Of a stretch of DNA of 64,000 nt, positions 1 through 8,700 are shown piece after piece; position 1 is the first letter of the stretch, and the number at the start of each line of letters is the position of its first letter. A program made the position numbers and the translations under genes. The stretch covers positions 1 through 64,000 of the forward strand of contig FMTX01000014.1 of NCBI GenBank assembly GCA_900100895.1, given 5' to 3'. The DNA comes from Lachnospiraceae bacterium YSD2013 (GTDB lineage Bacteria > Bacillota > Clostridia > Lachnospirales > Lachnospiraceae). A model generated the notes under the pieces. The model saw only the letters and a program-made list of their open reading frames with translations, was not told the origin of the DNA and searched no databases.

Positions 1-250
1 CGACGCCGGCATTATCGTTCACATAATCGTTAAACTTCTTCATGCCGGACATTTCATAGAAGTATGAGTACTGAGCCATCTCCCTTGCCGCAGCGTCGAC
101 GGCATTGGAAATAACCATTTGCGCACGACAATAATTCGCCACATTAAGAATCGTAATAATGACGAACAAAAATCCCACAAATGAAACCAGCGCTTCGACC
201 GTGACAGCTCCGCATTTATCTTTAAATCGAGTAATCATTCGCTTCAGCAA
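1..250 (-). CDS. TadE-like pseudopilin, N-terminal fragment cut by the window edge
   Basis: The first 83 codons are visible and the rest lies beyond base 1. The product begins with a short basic stretch, then a TadE-type hydrophobic segment with the Glu typical of prepilin-like N-termini (CGAVTVEALVSF), then a region rich in small residues. It matches the N-terminus of the protein at 18412-20373 almost residue for residue (ILNVANYCRAQMVISNAVDA in both), so it is its paralogue. I chose the TTG at 250-248 because a GGAGGGAGGGG ribosome site lies 9 nt upstream and the paralogue starts with GTG at the homologous codon. TadE-family proteins are minor pseudopilins handled by the Tad machine. It closes the second DUF5702 / lipoprotein / TadE-like module. 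Confidence 0.85.
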   Translation of the reverse strand, partial: MLKRMITRFKDKCGAVTVEALVSFVGFLFVIITILNVANYCRAQMVISNAVDAAAREMAQYSYFYEMSGMKKFNDYVNDNAGV

Positions 251-297
251 GGTATTCAGCCCCTCCCTCCAAAACATTATTGGGTCAAAGAAACTCT

Positions 298-357
298 CCC
301 CTGAGGGAATATCTTTCCGCAAGAAGCTTTCACTCCCCGCGGAAAGATGAAAAAACT
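298..357 (-). repeat. 60-nt intergenic repeat with a perfect 10-bp stem-loop, copy 1
   Basis: The stretch is 57/60 identical to 5659-5718. It carries the inverted repeat ATCTTTCCGC (311-320) / GCGGAAAGAT (339-348) around an 18-nt loop. No T-run follows on either strand, so it is not an ordinary intrinsic terminator. It lies about 60 nt upstream of the TadE-like start. A role in mRNA processing or attenuation is inference. Confidence 0.85.
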
Positions 358-394
358 ATTCTATTCCAATAACTTATTTCTAATATCCTAGTCC

Positions 395-446
395 CCCTGC
401 AAACCCGTATACTCTATTATTCCGTACTTGCTGAGGGCTGTATCAT
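395..446 (-). repeat. 52-bp relic of a DUF5702 C-terminus
   Basis: These 52 bp match 1292-1343 at 50 of 52 positions. There they encode the last residues of the DUF5702 protein. Read on the minus strand, this copy still encodes DTALSKYGIIEYTGLQG followed by Asp and a stop, but it has no gene of its own and starts right at the stop codon of the lipoprotein gene. The lipoprotein gene is therefore flanked by direct repeats. Confidence 0.9.
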
Positions 447-1261
447 TAATAATCCTTTGGATCTTCTACTATTGTGTATCCCATTTTCTTAGCATAGTCA
501 GCTATTGTGGAACCCAATGACTGATCTTCTGATACGTCAAATACCATCCAGTAGAAGGGTTCGTTACCATTCTTTGTATATGCTGAATAAGCTACGAATT
601 GAGTTGTTATTTCTGTTTTATCATAGTCCCCCGCATGAGTAGCTGTACCAATGTATTTACAGCAATCATACTGACCGATGGTCTCTAGCTCAGTTGAACT
701 GATGCTCATTGTAACATACCCATCTGTATATATATTCCAATAATCTTTCATCCAATATATCGGAGATCCGAATTCTTCTCCATTTTCTATTGATACTTTC
801 AGAATTGATTCTAAATCTGTAATTTCATCTGTATAGCTATTTTCTGAAGCATAATCAAACATAGCAACTGTAGGATCAGTCTGGTACGCAACATGATTAG
901 TCGAGGTTGGAATTAATGAAGGATACTTTATATACATATGGTTATCTCTAGTAACAAAGTCCTTATACGATCCCCACTCGGTCAAATCTTCGCACTTATT
1001 GTATACCTCTGCAACATATTTAAGACCTAAGCTTTCACTTATAAACGGCCAGTCATGTCCTTCAAATTTAGGGTCCTTGTTTTCCTCTTTGCTCGTTGAA
1101 GTCTCCTCCTTCTTGCTTTCCTTGGAGGTTGAAGTTTCACTCGTTACGGATGTCTGACCTGAATCGTCCTTATCCTTTTTGCCACATGCAATCAGCCCCA
1201 TGGCCATAATCGCTGTCATAACTAATACAGCAATTTTCTTTGTTACATTTCCTTTTTTCAT
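446..1261 (-). CDS. Tad-locus lipoprotein, four-member paralogous family
   Basis: A 271-aa secreted lipoprotein with a basic N-terminus, hydrophobic core and lipobox (LIAC, Cys about residue 26), followed by a Ser/Thr/Glu/Lys-rich linker to about residue 65 and a globular domain. Three relatives lie at 20460-21272, 21381-22175 and 22188-23003. All share a core with KFPSLIPT or KYPSLIPT, a VAYQ(S/T)D segment, and a C-terminal block FDVSED-SLG-TI-DYA-KMGYT. No enzyme motif is evident and I do not recognise the family. The start has an AGGGAG site. Its position between the DUF5702 and TadE-like genes suggests an envelope partner of the Tad apparatus. That is inference. Confidence 0.85.
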   Translation of the reverse strand: MKKGNVTKKIAVLVMTAIMAMGLIACGKKDKDDSGQTSVTSETSTSKESKKEETSTSKEENKDPKFEGHDWPFISESLGLKYVAEVYNKCEDLTEWGSYKDFVTRDNHMYIKYPSLIPTSTNHVAYQTDPTVAMFDYASENSYTDEITDLESILKVSIENGEEFGSPIYWMKDYWNIYTDGYVTMSISSTELETIGQYDCCKYIGTATHAGDYDKTEITTQFVAYSAYTKNGNEPFYWMVFDVSEDQSLGSTIADYAKKMGYTIVEDPKDY

Positions 1262-1284
1262 TTTTAATACTCCCTTTCAATTTA

Positions 1285-4200
1285 TTAATACCCCTGCAAG
1301 CCCGTATACTCTATTATTCCGTACTTGCTGAGGGCAGTATCATAGGTTCCTGTCTCATCATCGAATGAACGTCTGAATAAGTCCATGTCGATGAAGAGCA
1401 TATCCATATCAATCTTTGCATCTATTCCTACATAGGTATAAGCATTCTTCATAAGAAATCCTTGGCCTTTCTTATGCTGATATGTACTGTCACCGGATGC
1501 ATTTTGAATGTTTAACTGAATCACGTCAGCCATTCTGGTCAGTATCTTGTCACTTCCTGCTTCAGATGCGCTAATCTCGATAAAGGCAAAAAGCATCAGA
1601 TAGTCCTTGTATCCAAGCTTAATTATTGAGCCAAGCGATTCGCTGTTCTTGCCGTTACCGATTGTATTCCCGATACCGGTTGTTCCATCACCGGGTATAT
1701 AATTATTTATAAATGAACTTGTATAACTTGTAACTTTTTCCTTAATGGTTGCTGCCGCTTCTTCTGATAAGTCTGCAGAGTAACCTGCGATAGTTGATTG
1801 TAGTTCACCAGATATTTCATTAACAGTCTTGTTTACTCCGGAGCTAATATAGCCTTCAATTTCTCTAGAGCCAATAGCATCATCTATCTCCGCTAACGCG
1901 TTTTCCTGCCACTCCTTTAGCTTCCCACATATAAGTTCCGTTGCATTTCCATATCCGTCCGGACCCAATGAAAAGTTTTTCGTAATATAGTCCGCAATGT
2001 CCACTTTTAAGTCGTCTTTAATCTTATCGCACTTTGTCACAATAAGATTTTTAAGCTCGTCACCAAACAGCGGAACGCCTTCCATCGCTTCATCCAGTTT
2101 ATTGCTAAGATCTGCACATGCCTCATCTATGGCGGCATTTATTTTTTTAGTTACGTTATCGGCGGATACTATCTCTGTACTATTCAAACCTTGTTGAAGC
2201 GTTCCTCTGAATCCGTTGTAGTTGATAAGCGTTATATTGTCTAAAGCCAAAAACAACTGGTTTTCAAAATACTTAAACCCCTGCCCAACTATCTTCTTTA
2301 ACTCATTGGTTGTGGCAGCTTCTAGGTCTTTTGCCAGCGAATTCACCGCACCTATCAACTCGTCTGCTTTTGCATCCACCACCTTCTGTAGCGCCTCTCC
2401 TGCAGATGTTATAGCGCTTTTGGCATATTCGCTTGCGGCTTCGGCCAGATAGTCTCCTACTATCTCTACGCTCTTCTTAATGCTTAAGTTCCATGTTTCT
2501 TCGCTTTTAAACAGCACCACACTTATACCGTTACATATAGCTGTTAAGTCTATCGCAGACTCAGCAAAGGCAAGTGCCAGCTGAAGCACTACCTGTACTA
2601 CCTGATAAGGCACAATATTTAATGTAGCTGCCTGAACAGCAAGACCAATGTTTCTGGTCTCAGTTCTTATGTCAGGATTGGTAAAAGCATATATCATGTT
2701 AAAGGCGCAACGGATAGCATATATGGATGCTTTGGCTGAAGTAACGTTCTTACCGATGTCCCGATTACCATATACCATGTACTCTATCTCGGCACCGTAA
2801 AGGTAGTTGTTGTATCTGTTAATGGGAACGTTGCTTAGTGTCACAGCCTTGTCTTCATACTTTTCGATTATGCTGCTGTTTCCAAGGGGAGCCTTGGCAT
2901 CAATAAGATGCTCCACCTTTTCACCTTTGATAATCATGTCCTGCATCATTGTGTTGTATGAGAAGTTCTCAAACATATAATTGATAATGTATATGTTTTC
3001 AAGTGATGTGGACGCTATGTTTCCTATTCCGCCTATCGCAGCACTTAAACCGCTTCTGTTAGACTTAAGACTTTGCGATGCTTCTATTTTGTCGCCTTTT
3101 TGCTCTATCTTAAGGCTCTGCGTAGTGGTTTCTTTGGCTTTGGCAGTATAAATTGAAGTCGGAAGATCGTCACCGCTTATTTTCTTGCCTTTATACGTGT
3201 AACTTAAACCGCTAGTATTGGCTGTGGCGCTTGCTCCTTCCGAAACGTATTGATTGGTGTAATCGTCTCCGTCGGATATCGCTTTACCGTTGTTATCCGA
3301 CTTTAGATTAGTCATCATTTCCTCATACTTTTTGTTTTCGGTATCATCTGTACTTTCAGATTCTTCCGGATAAGTACGGTCCAAATACACTAAAAACGAC
3401 AGTCTTATCGGTTCCGGTTCGATAAGGCTTAGTATAAGACCTTGGTCATTAAAAACGTCAAGAAGTACAGACTCTGCATATAGTCCATTAAAAGCAGCGT
3501 CGGCATCGCTTTCTTTGACTATATCGGGAAGGGCACTTTCTTTGGTCCCGGCTATCTTTACAGCGGTTTTATAATCACTTATCTCATAGACTTTCTTATT
3601 TCCGTACTTAAAGTCACTTGTGCCCGAATCTGTTATGAAGTTATACAAAGTCTGATATTCTTCATCGATTGATTTAACATATGTTATCAGGCTTTCAACT
3701 TCTTCTTTGTTGATATTCTTATGTGAAGACTCAATCTCTCCGGCATTGGCGGCACTGAATGTATCGTTACCGTTAGCTCCTATGTATGAATCATTGGAGG
3801 CTTTCCAGGATTTAACATTATTTTCGTATTTCTCGACCTCGATTAATATCTGGCTTAAGTTAACCGCAGTCTCCCCCAGTGCCTGCGAAAGAATACATAA
3901 GTTATCAACAATCAAAGAAAACTGCTCATCAATCTTTCGTATTTCCTCAGAAACCATATGGGTGGCTGCAGACTGATATCGGGAATAATCGTTCAAATCC
4001 CAGATATAGTTTCTGCATAGTGATACATATCGCCCGGTGCAATTCTTATAATCGGCGGCAACGTTTTTTCTTATATCCTGTATTGCTTTCAGTGCTTGTT
4101 CTTTGGCCGCTTTATCATCGGCAAGAGGCGTTTTTTCTGTTTCTTTGGCGCTTTTCTTGTCGTTTAACTTATTTATCTTTTCGGTTATGGAAGCAATTTC

Positions 4201-5649
4201 TGCGGGAGTTGAAGCCTTTTTAAGCTTAGCTTGCTCAGCTTTTATGTCGCTTTCTATATCTGATATTTCGTTTTCAACCTTAGAAAGAGCGCTTGCCGCA
4301 TTATCGTATTCTTTTTGAGCCTTCGTCTCTTTTTTCTCTAAAATTGAATCATAATTCTTATAGAGCTTATCTAAAACAAAAAGTGCTTCAAACACTTTCT
4401 TAACATCTGAATACTTACACTTGGCGCCTTCGGCATCGGCAAGAAACTTCTCGTACTCCACGAATGACTCTATCGCCGCAGATTCTGTTGCCGCGTAGAT
4501 TAGCTTGTCATCTCCGCTGATATAGCTTTGACTGACAAAATCATACGCCAAGTACGCCTTGGAAATATTGTCATACTCAAGGCCTGAATTGAATTTATTG
4601 TATTGAGCGTAGAAATCGCTTCGTGCAGTTCCCTCGTCGGAAGACGTCGAAGCAGAAGCCGATACGCCCGAATCTTTCGTATTTATTCCTTCATCTGTTA
4701 CAAAATACTCATTGGTACTCTTTTTAATCTGTCCCGTAAGGTACATTCCGTCGGTTTTGGGAGCTTTAAGTAAAAAGCACATGATAAGCTTGTTGATATG
4801 CTTGTAATTATTATCCCAGGTAAATTTACCGACTCCGGGAACTTCATATTCTCCGGTTCTGTACTTAAGAATCTGCAGTCTGTAATCTTCCACTTGTACC
4901 GGGTCTTTGTCATCTCCGTACTTTTCACGTCCTGCTACCATTCTCCCGCCCGTACGAATGTCCTTAAGCAAATCGTCATACTCACGAATACCTTTAATCG
5001 TTACCCGGCATCCGTTCACTACATCCTGCATGCTTTCCTGGGCTTCTACCTGCTTCTCGACCACTTCCGACTGCTTATCGATTGTTTTAAAGCTATTTGC
5101 AACATCAAATATACTGAGTCCGAAGTTAATAGGTCCTCGAAACTTCATGTAATCCACTATCTGCTTGCGCATTACACCGGGGTTAGCAAGGGATGATTCT
5201 TTGGGTGTAATTACTTTGAAGTCGTCATTTGTCGGAATCTCCATTCCGAGAAGGTTGACAATATCTCCGTTCGGAACTCCTCCCATTAGGTTCTTAAAGT
5301 CTCCGAGCAGCGTGTTAAGATAATCACCTGCTCCGGCTTCATCGACCACGCCGTAAGACACAAGTGTGCGTTCAAAATAGCTTCGTATCATTGCCGTGCG
5401 CTCATCGTCAGTCATATTCTGCGACATTGCGAACAGGCCATATACATCCTTAACTATGGTATCGTACTTGGAAAGAGCCGTGCTCATCGCAAGATCACCG
5501 GCGCTTGCTATTGCAGCTTTTCCGATGTTAACTCTTGATGTATCCACTATGATTCCCGATAAAAGAATTGACGGGATAAGAATAATAATCAGAAGAATAG
5601 TAATCGATCCCCTAATTCTTTTTTTACTGAATCGTCTCTTTCTTTTCAT
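1285..5649 (-). CDS. DUF5702-type giant pseudopilin-like envelope protein (copy 2)
   Basis: A 1454-aa protein with an N-terminal Lys/Arg-rich stretch and one hydrophobic segment (about residues 14-34) followed by VDTSRVN, the TadE/TadG-like start shared with its paralogue at 23025-27407. A long helical region follows, including a charged coiled coil around residues 440-530. The C-terminal third holds a conserved block ending in LSKYGIIEYTGLQGY. It is most likely exported and anchored by its N-terminal segment. DUF5702 proteins are seen in Clostridial Tad loci but have no assigned function that I know of. The middle coiled coil differs strongly from the paralogue, while both ends are well conserved. 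It has a stem-loop 23 nt upstream and follows the Ig-like protein gene. Confidence 0.85.
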   Translation of the reverse strand: MKRKRRFSKKRIRGSITILLIIILIPSILLSGIIVDTSRVNIGKAAIASAGDLAMSTALSKYDTIVKDVYGLFAMSQNMTDDERTAMIRSYFERTLVSYGVVDEAGAGDYLNTLLGDFKNLMGGVPNGDIVNLLGMEIPTNDDFKVITPKESSLANPGVMRKQIVDYMKFRGPINFGLSIFDVANSFKTIDKQSEVVEKQVEAQESMQDVVNGCRVTIKGIREYDDLLKDIRTGGRMVAGREKYGDDKDPVQVEDYRLQILKYRTGEYEVPGVGKFTWDNNYKHINKLIMCFLLKAPKTDGMYLTGQIKKSTNEYFVTDEGINTKDSGVSASASTSSDEGTARSDFYAQYNKFNSGLEYDNISKAYLAYDFVSQSYISGDDKLIYAATESAAIESFVEYEKFLADAEGAKCKYSDVKKVFEALFVLDKLYKNYDSILEKKETKAQKEYDNAASALSKVENEISDIESDIKAEQAKLKKASTPAEIASITEKINKLNDKKSAKETEKTPLADDKAAKEQALKAIQDIRKNVAADYKNCTGRYVSLCRNYIWDLNDYSRYQSAATHMVSEEIRKIDEQFSLIVDNLCILSQALGETAVNLSQILIEVEKYENNVKSWKASNDSYIGANGNDTFSAANAGEIESSHKNINKEEVESLITYVKSIDEEYQTLYNFITDSGTSDFKYGNKKVYEISDYKTAVKIAGTKESALPDIVKESDADAAFNGLYAESVLLDVFNDQGLILSLIEPEPIRLSFLVYLDRTYPEESESTDDTENKKYEEMMTNLKSDNNGKAISDGDDYTNQYVSEGASATANTSGLSYTYKGKKISGDDLPTSIYTAKAKETTTQSLKIEQKGDKIEASQSLKSNRSGLSAAIGGIGNIASTSLENIYIINYMFENFSYNTMMQDMIIKGEKVEHLIDAKAPLGNSSIIEKYEDKAVTLSNVPINRYNNYLYGAEIEYMVYGNRDIGKNVTSAKASIYAIRCAFNMIYAFTNPDIRTETRNIGLAVQAATLNIVPYQVVQVVLQLALAFAESAIDLTAICNGISVVLFKSEETWNLSIKKSVEIVGDYLAEAASEYAKSAITSAGEALQKVVDAKADELIGAVNSLAKDLEAATTNELKKIVGQGFKYFENQLFLALDNITLINYNGFRGTLQQGLNSTEIVSADNVTKKINAAIDEACADLSNKLDEAMEGVPLFGDELKNLIVTKCDKIKDDLKVDIADYITKNFSLGPDGYGNATELICGKLKEWQENALAEIDDAIGSREIEGYISSGVNKTVNEISGELQSTIAGYSADLSEEAAATIKEKVTSYTSSFINNYIPGDGTTGIGNTIGNGKNSESLGSIIKLGYKDYLMLFAFIEISASEAGSDKILTRMADVIQLNIQNASGDSTYQHKKGQGFLMKNAYTYVGIDAKIDMDMLFIDMDLFRRSFDDETGTYDTALSKYGIIEYTGLQGY
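1292..1343 (-). repeat. 52-bp direct repeat, intact copy inside the DUF5702 C-terminus
   Basis: This is the coding copy of the repeat found at 395-446, with two mismatches. It covers the final residues of the DUF5702 reading frame and about one base beyond the family's conserved tail. Together the two copies flank the 446-1261 lipoprotein gene. Confidence 0.9.
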
Positions 5650-5658
5650 ACCTTATCA

Positions 5659-5718
5659 CCCCTGAGGGAGTATCTTTCCGCAAGAAGCTTTCGCCCCCCG
5701 CGGAAAGATGAAAAAACT
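5659..5718 (-). repeat. 60-nt intergenic repeat with stem-loop, copy 2
   Basis: Near-identical to 298-357 (three mismatches). The 10-bp stem is 5672-5681 / 5700-5709 with an 18-nt loop; two of the three mismatches fall in the loop and none in the stem. It begins at the stop codon of the Ig-like protein gene and ends about 10 nt before the DUF5702 start, so it fills the whole intergenic gap. Confidence 0.85.
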
Positions 5719-8700
5719 TATTTAACTTTTACTTTTCTGAAACGTAAGAAACCGACTGTAGCGCCCGCGCCGACTACTGCTACGGCGCCGAGTGCTATAA
5801 CTATATTCTTGGCACTTGCCCAGAAAATAACCATTGCATTTTCGGAAACGGTGATGTTCTCGAATCTATAAACTGTCTTATTGGCAGCGTTGGAAGGATA
5901 CTTGGCCATGTCTTCGCATTCGATATCTACTGAAAGCTTAACGCCTTCGGGAATAGCAAATTCTACAGTTCCGGCATTGGCTTCGAGGTAAGAATTCAGT
6001 TCTTCGCCTTCCATACTGAAAGGTGTTGCAATTATCTCGCCGTCGTTGTTATTGACCTTAACGCTGAGCTTACCTACCTTACCGCCGTCATCAAGAGGCA
6101 TAACCGTTACGGTCTGTGCGCTTGTCTTGTAGCGACCGTTGTTCTCAAGTCCCGCAAGTGTAACTGTAGGTGCTGTTTTATCTACGTCAAATGCGATTTC
6201 AAGGTTCTTAACATCGCTGTAAGAAGTTCTTGAAATCTTGTCGACAGATGATGCAACGATGTTGTATTCGCCTTCTTTGTCAAATAAGGCGCCGTTTATT
6301 GAGTATTCATATTTGTACCAGCTGTTATCACCGTGTTCCTCTGTAACGGTGTAATCTTTGCCTTCTTTAATCAGTGCACCGTTTACCATGAGTTCGTGAG
6401 AGTTAAGTCTGTCCGCGTTAACCTCATAAATTACAAGGTCTGAAGGAACGCTCTGTACATAATAACTTCCTACCGCTTCAAGTGAATCGTCGTCCATCCA
6501 GAACACTGATCCTTCTCTGTTTACGGTAAATGTAGTAATAACATCCGTGCTTTCTCCGGAAGATGTGTTGACAGGCTCATTCTCGCCGCCGTCGTATTTA
6601 ACGGAGTTATAAGAGTTACCCGCAAGGTCAGTTGCTTCAAGGTAAAGCGTGTAAACACCGTCTTCGGGAAGATTATCAACAGAGAATTTCTTACCGTTTC
6701 TGATATCCTCGGTCTTTAATTCAACTTGCTTTTTAACAAAGTTCTTTTCTTCTCTGATAACGGACTCGAGTTTAACGACAATTAAGTCGCTGTTGGTATC
6801 CGTAACTGTAAGGTTGAATCCAACTTCCTCGCCGTCATTAACGGATTTGTTCAAAACGCCTGTAAGACTTACCGCCGGCATGGTTGTATCAACATCGAAA
6901 TCATCCGAGAAATTAATGTCGGCTTCATTGCCCGCCATATCGGTAAAAGCAAAACTCCAGTTATAATGAGCGTCACTGTTAAAAGGAACCGACATGGTAT
7001 GAACATCGCCCGAATTGCTTACTGTAGCAAGTGCCGGAGCCTGAATCGGGATTCCGTTATCGACAGCTGTTGAAGTAAATACAATCTTGTCAGCATTGAA
7101 GTTACGCTCTGTCACACGAACAGTAGCCACTCTTCCCATATCGTAATAGTTGCCGTTTAAATAGCTGTTGTTGTCATATGTAACATTGATTACAGGCTTA
7201 GTCTTGTCCACAACAAATGTAGAGGGTGACAAGGCATTGCCGAAATTAACGCCTTCTGATGCATTGCCTGCAGCATCGGAGCAGCCGATGGAGAACTCGT
7301 AATCTCCGTCCTCTGCAAAAGTAACCGTAGCTACATTGACTCTTCCGTCTCCGCTGCCCGAAGAACTCCAACCGCTAATAATGGGTGCAACACCGGAATA
7401 GTTCTTGGCCACAAGACTCACTCCGCCTTCGGTGAAGTTTCTCTCGGTAATTTCAATTCTTGCGGTTCTGGATGCCTTAAAGTAAGCCTTAGGTCCGTAT
7501 GAGGTAACACCGCTGTTATTGTCATAGGTTACCTTGACGGTAGGCTTAACTACATCAAACATCATGGTTCCGGTCGCTGTAGATGAGTTGCCGGCTCTGT
7601 CGGTTACGGTTACGGTAATGGTTGTATCATTGGTGTTATTGGCAGTTGCGCTTACACTTACGTTCGACGAAGAATTGCTTACGATTGCGTTAAGCGGAAT
7701 AGTTCCGTCGGGTGCAGTATATAATACACCGCTGTCTGTAGTGGTGCTTCCGTTTGAAACAGTGTATGTCACGTTTGCAAGACCGGACGCCATACCTCGC
7801 GAATTGGTATCCTTCGTGGTAACTGATACCACAACATCGGTATTGTGAACGTTTCCGTCTATTCCGCCAAGGCTTACTGTCGGAGCCGTATCATCGTACA
7901 ATAATCCGTCGGTGGAGATATAGCCCTTATTTCCCGCATAGTCTTCTATTCTTGCATAGATAATATAATGGTCACCCTTGGGAGCTGCGCCGTTTTCCAA
8001 AGAAATCCACTCATTGGCGCTTATATCCATGAGTTCGGCTTCGCTAAGAGCCTTATCATCTCGCTGTACATAATAATCTATCTTATAAATCTCGCTGTAT
8101 TCATCATCGCCTGTGCTTGAAATCTTTGCAGACGAATTAAGGAAAGTCTCGTATTTAACCGTATTAACAAGACTTCTCCAGGTTGCCTTGCCTACCGCAG
8201 AAACAGTTCCTGTAGGCTTGGACTTATCAAGTACGAAATTGACAGCATCCGAAGACTCTCCGTAGTTAACTACGTTAGTGTAGTTGCCGGCTTCATCGGT
8301 ATAAGCAGGTGCCCAGTCATAGATACCATCACCTTTGAATGTAACGGTAATCTCGTGCTTGTCTTCTCTTGAAGTAGCGCCGGTAGTGTGTGTCCATGCG
8401 CTGCATACAATCGAATCTGTGGGGTTTTCTTCACCGTTTTTCTTTTTAATGCTGATTGCGTTATATATAAGATCTCTCTTGGCCTTCTCGCCGTTAAAGC
8501 ATTCGGAATCGCACAATACGGTGATTACTGCGGTTCTGTCCTTCGAATAATATCCAAGACCATCTGCGTTCTTTCTTACAAGCCCCGCATCATTCATGCT
8601 GACAGAAATCTCGGGAAGCACGGTATTAATCTTATAAGCAATATCTTTCTCCGTTACGTTACCTGCGTAGTCCGTAACAGCGAATGTAATCTCGTATCTT

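Noticed and set aside
159-350. Plus-strand frame of 63 codons near the left edge
   Set aside because: It lies opposite the TadE-like start and the 60-nt repeat, has no good ribosome site and no recognisable protein pattern.
298-357. Stem-loop taken as an intrinsic terminator
   Set aside because: No T-tract follows it on the minus strand, and genes continue on the same strand without a new promoter that I can see.
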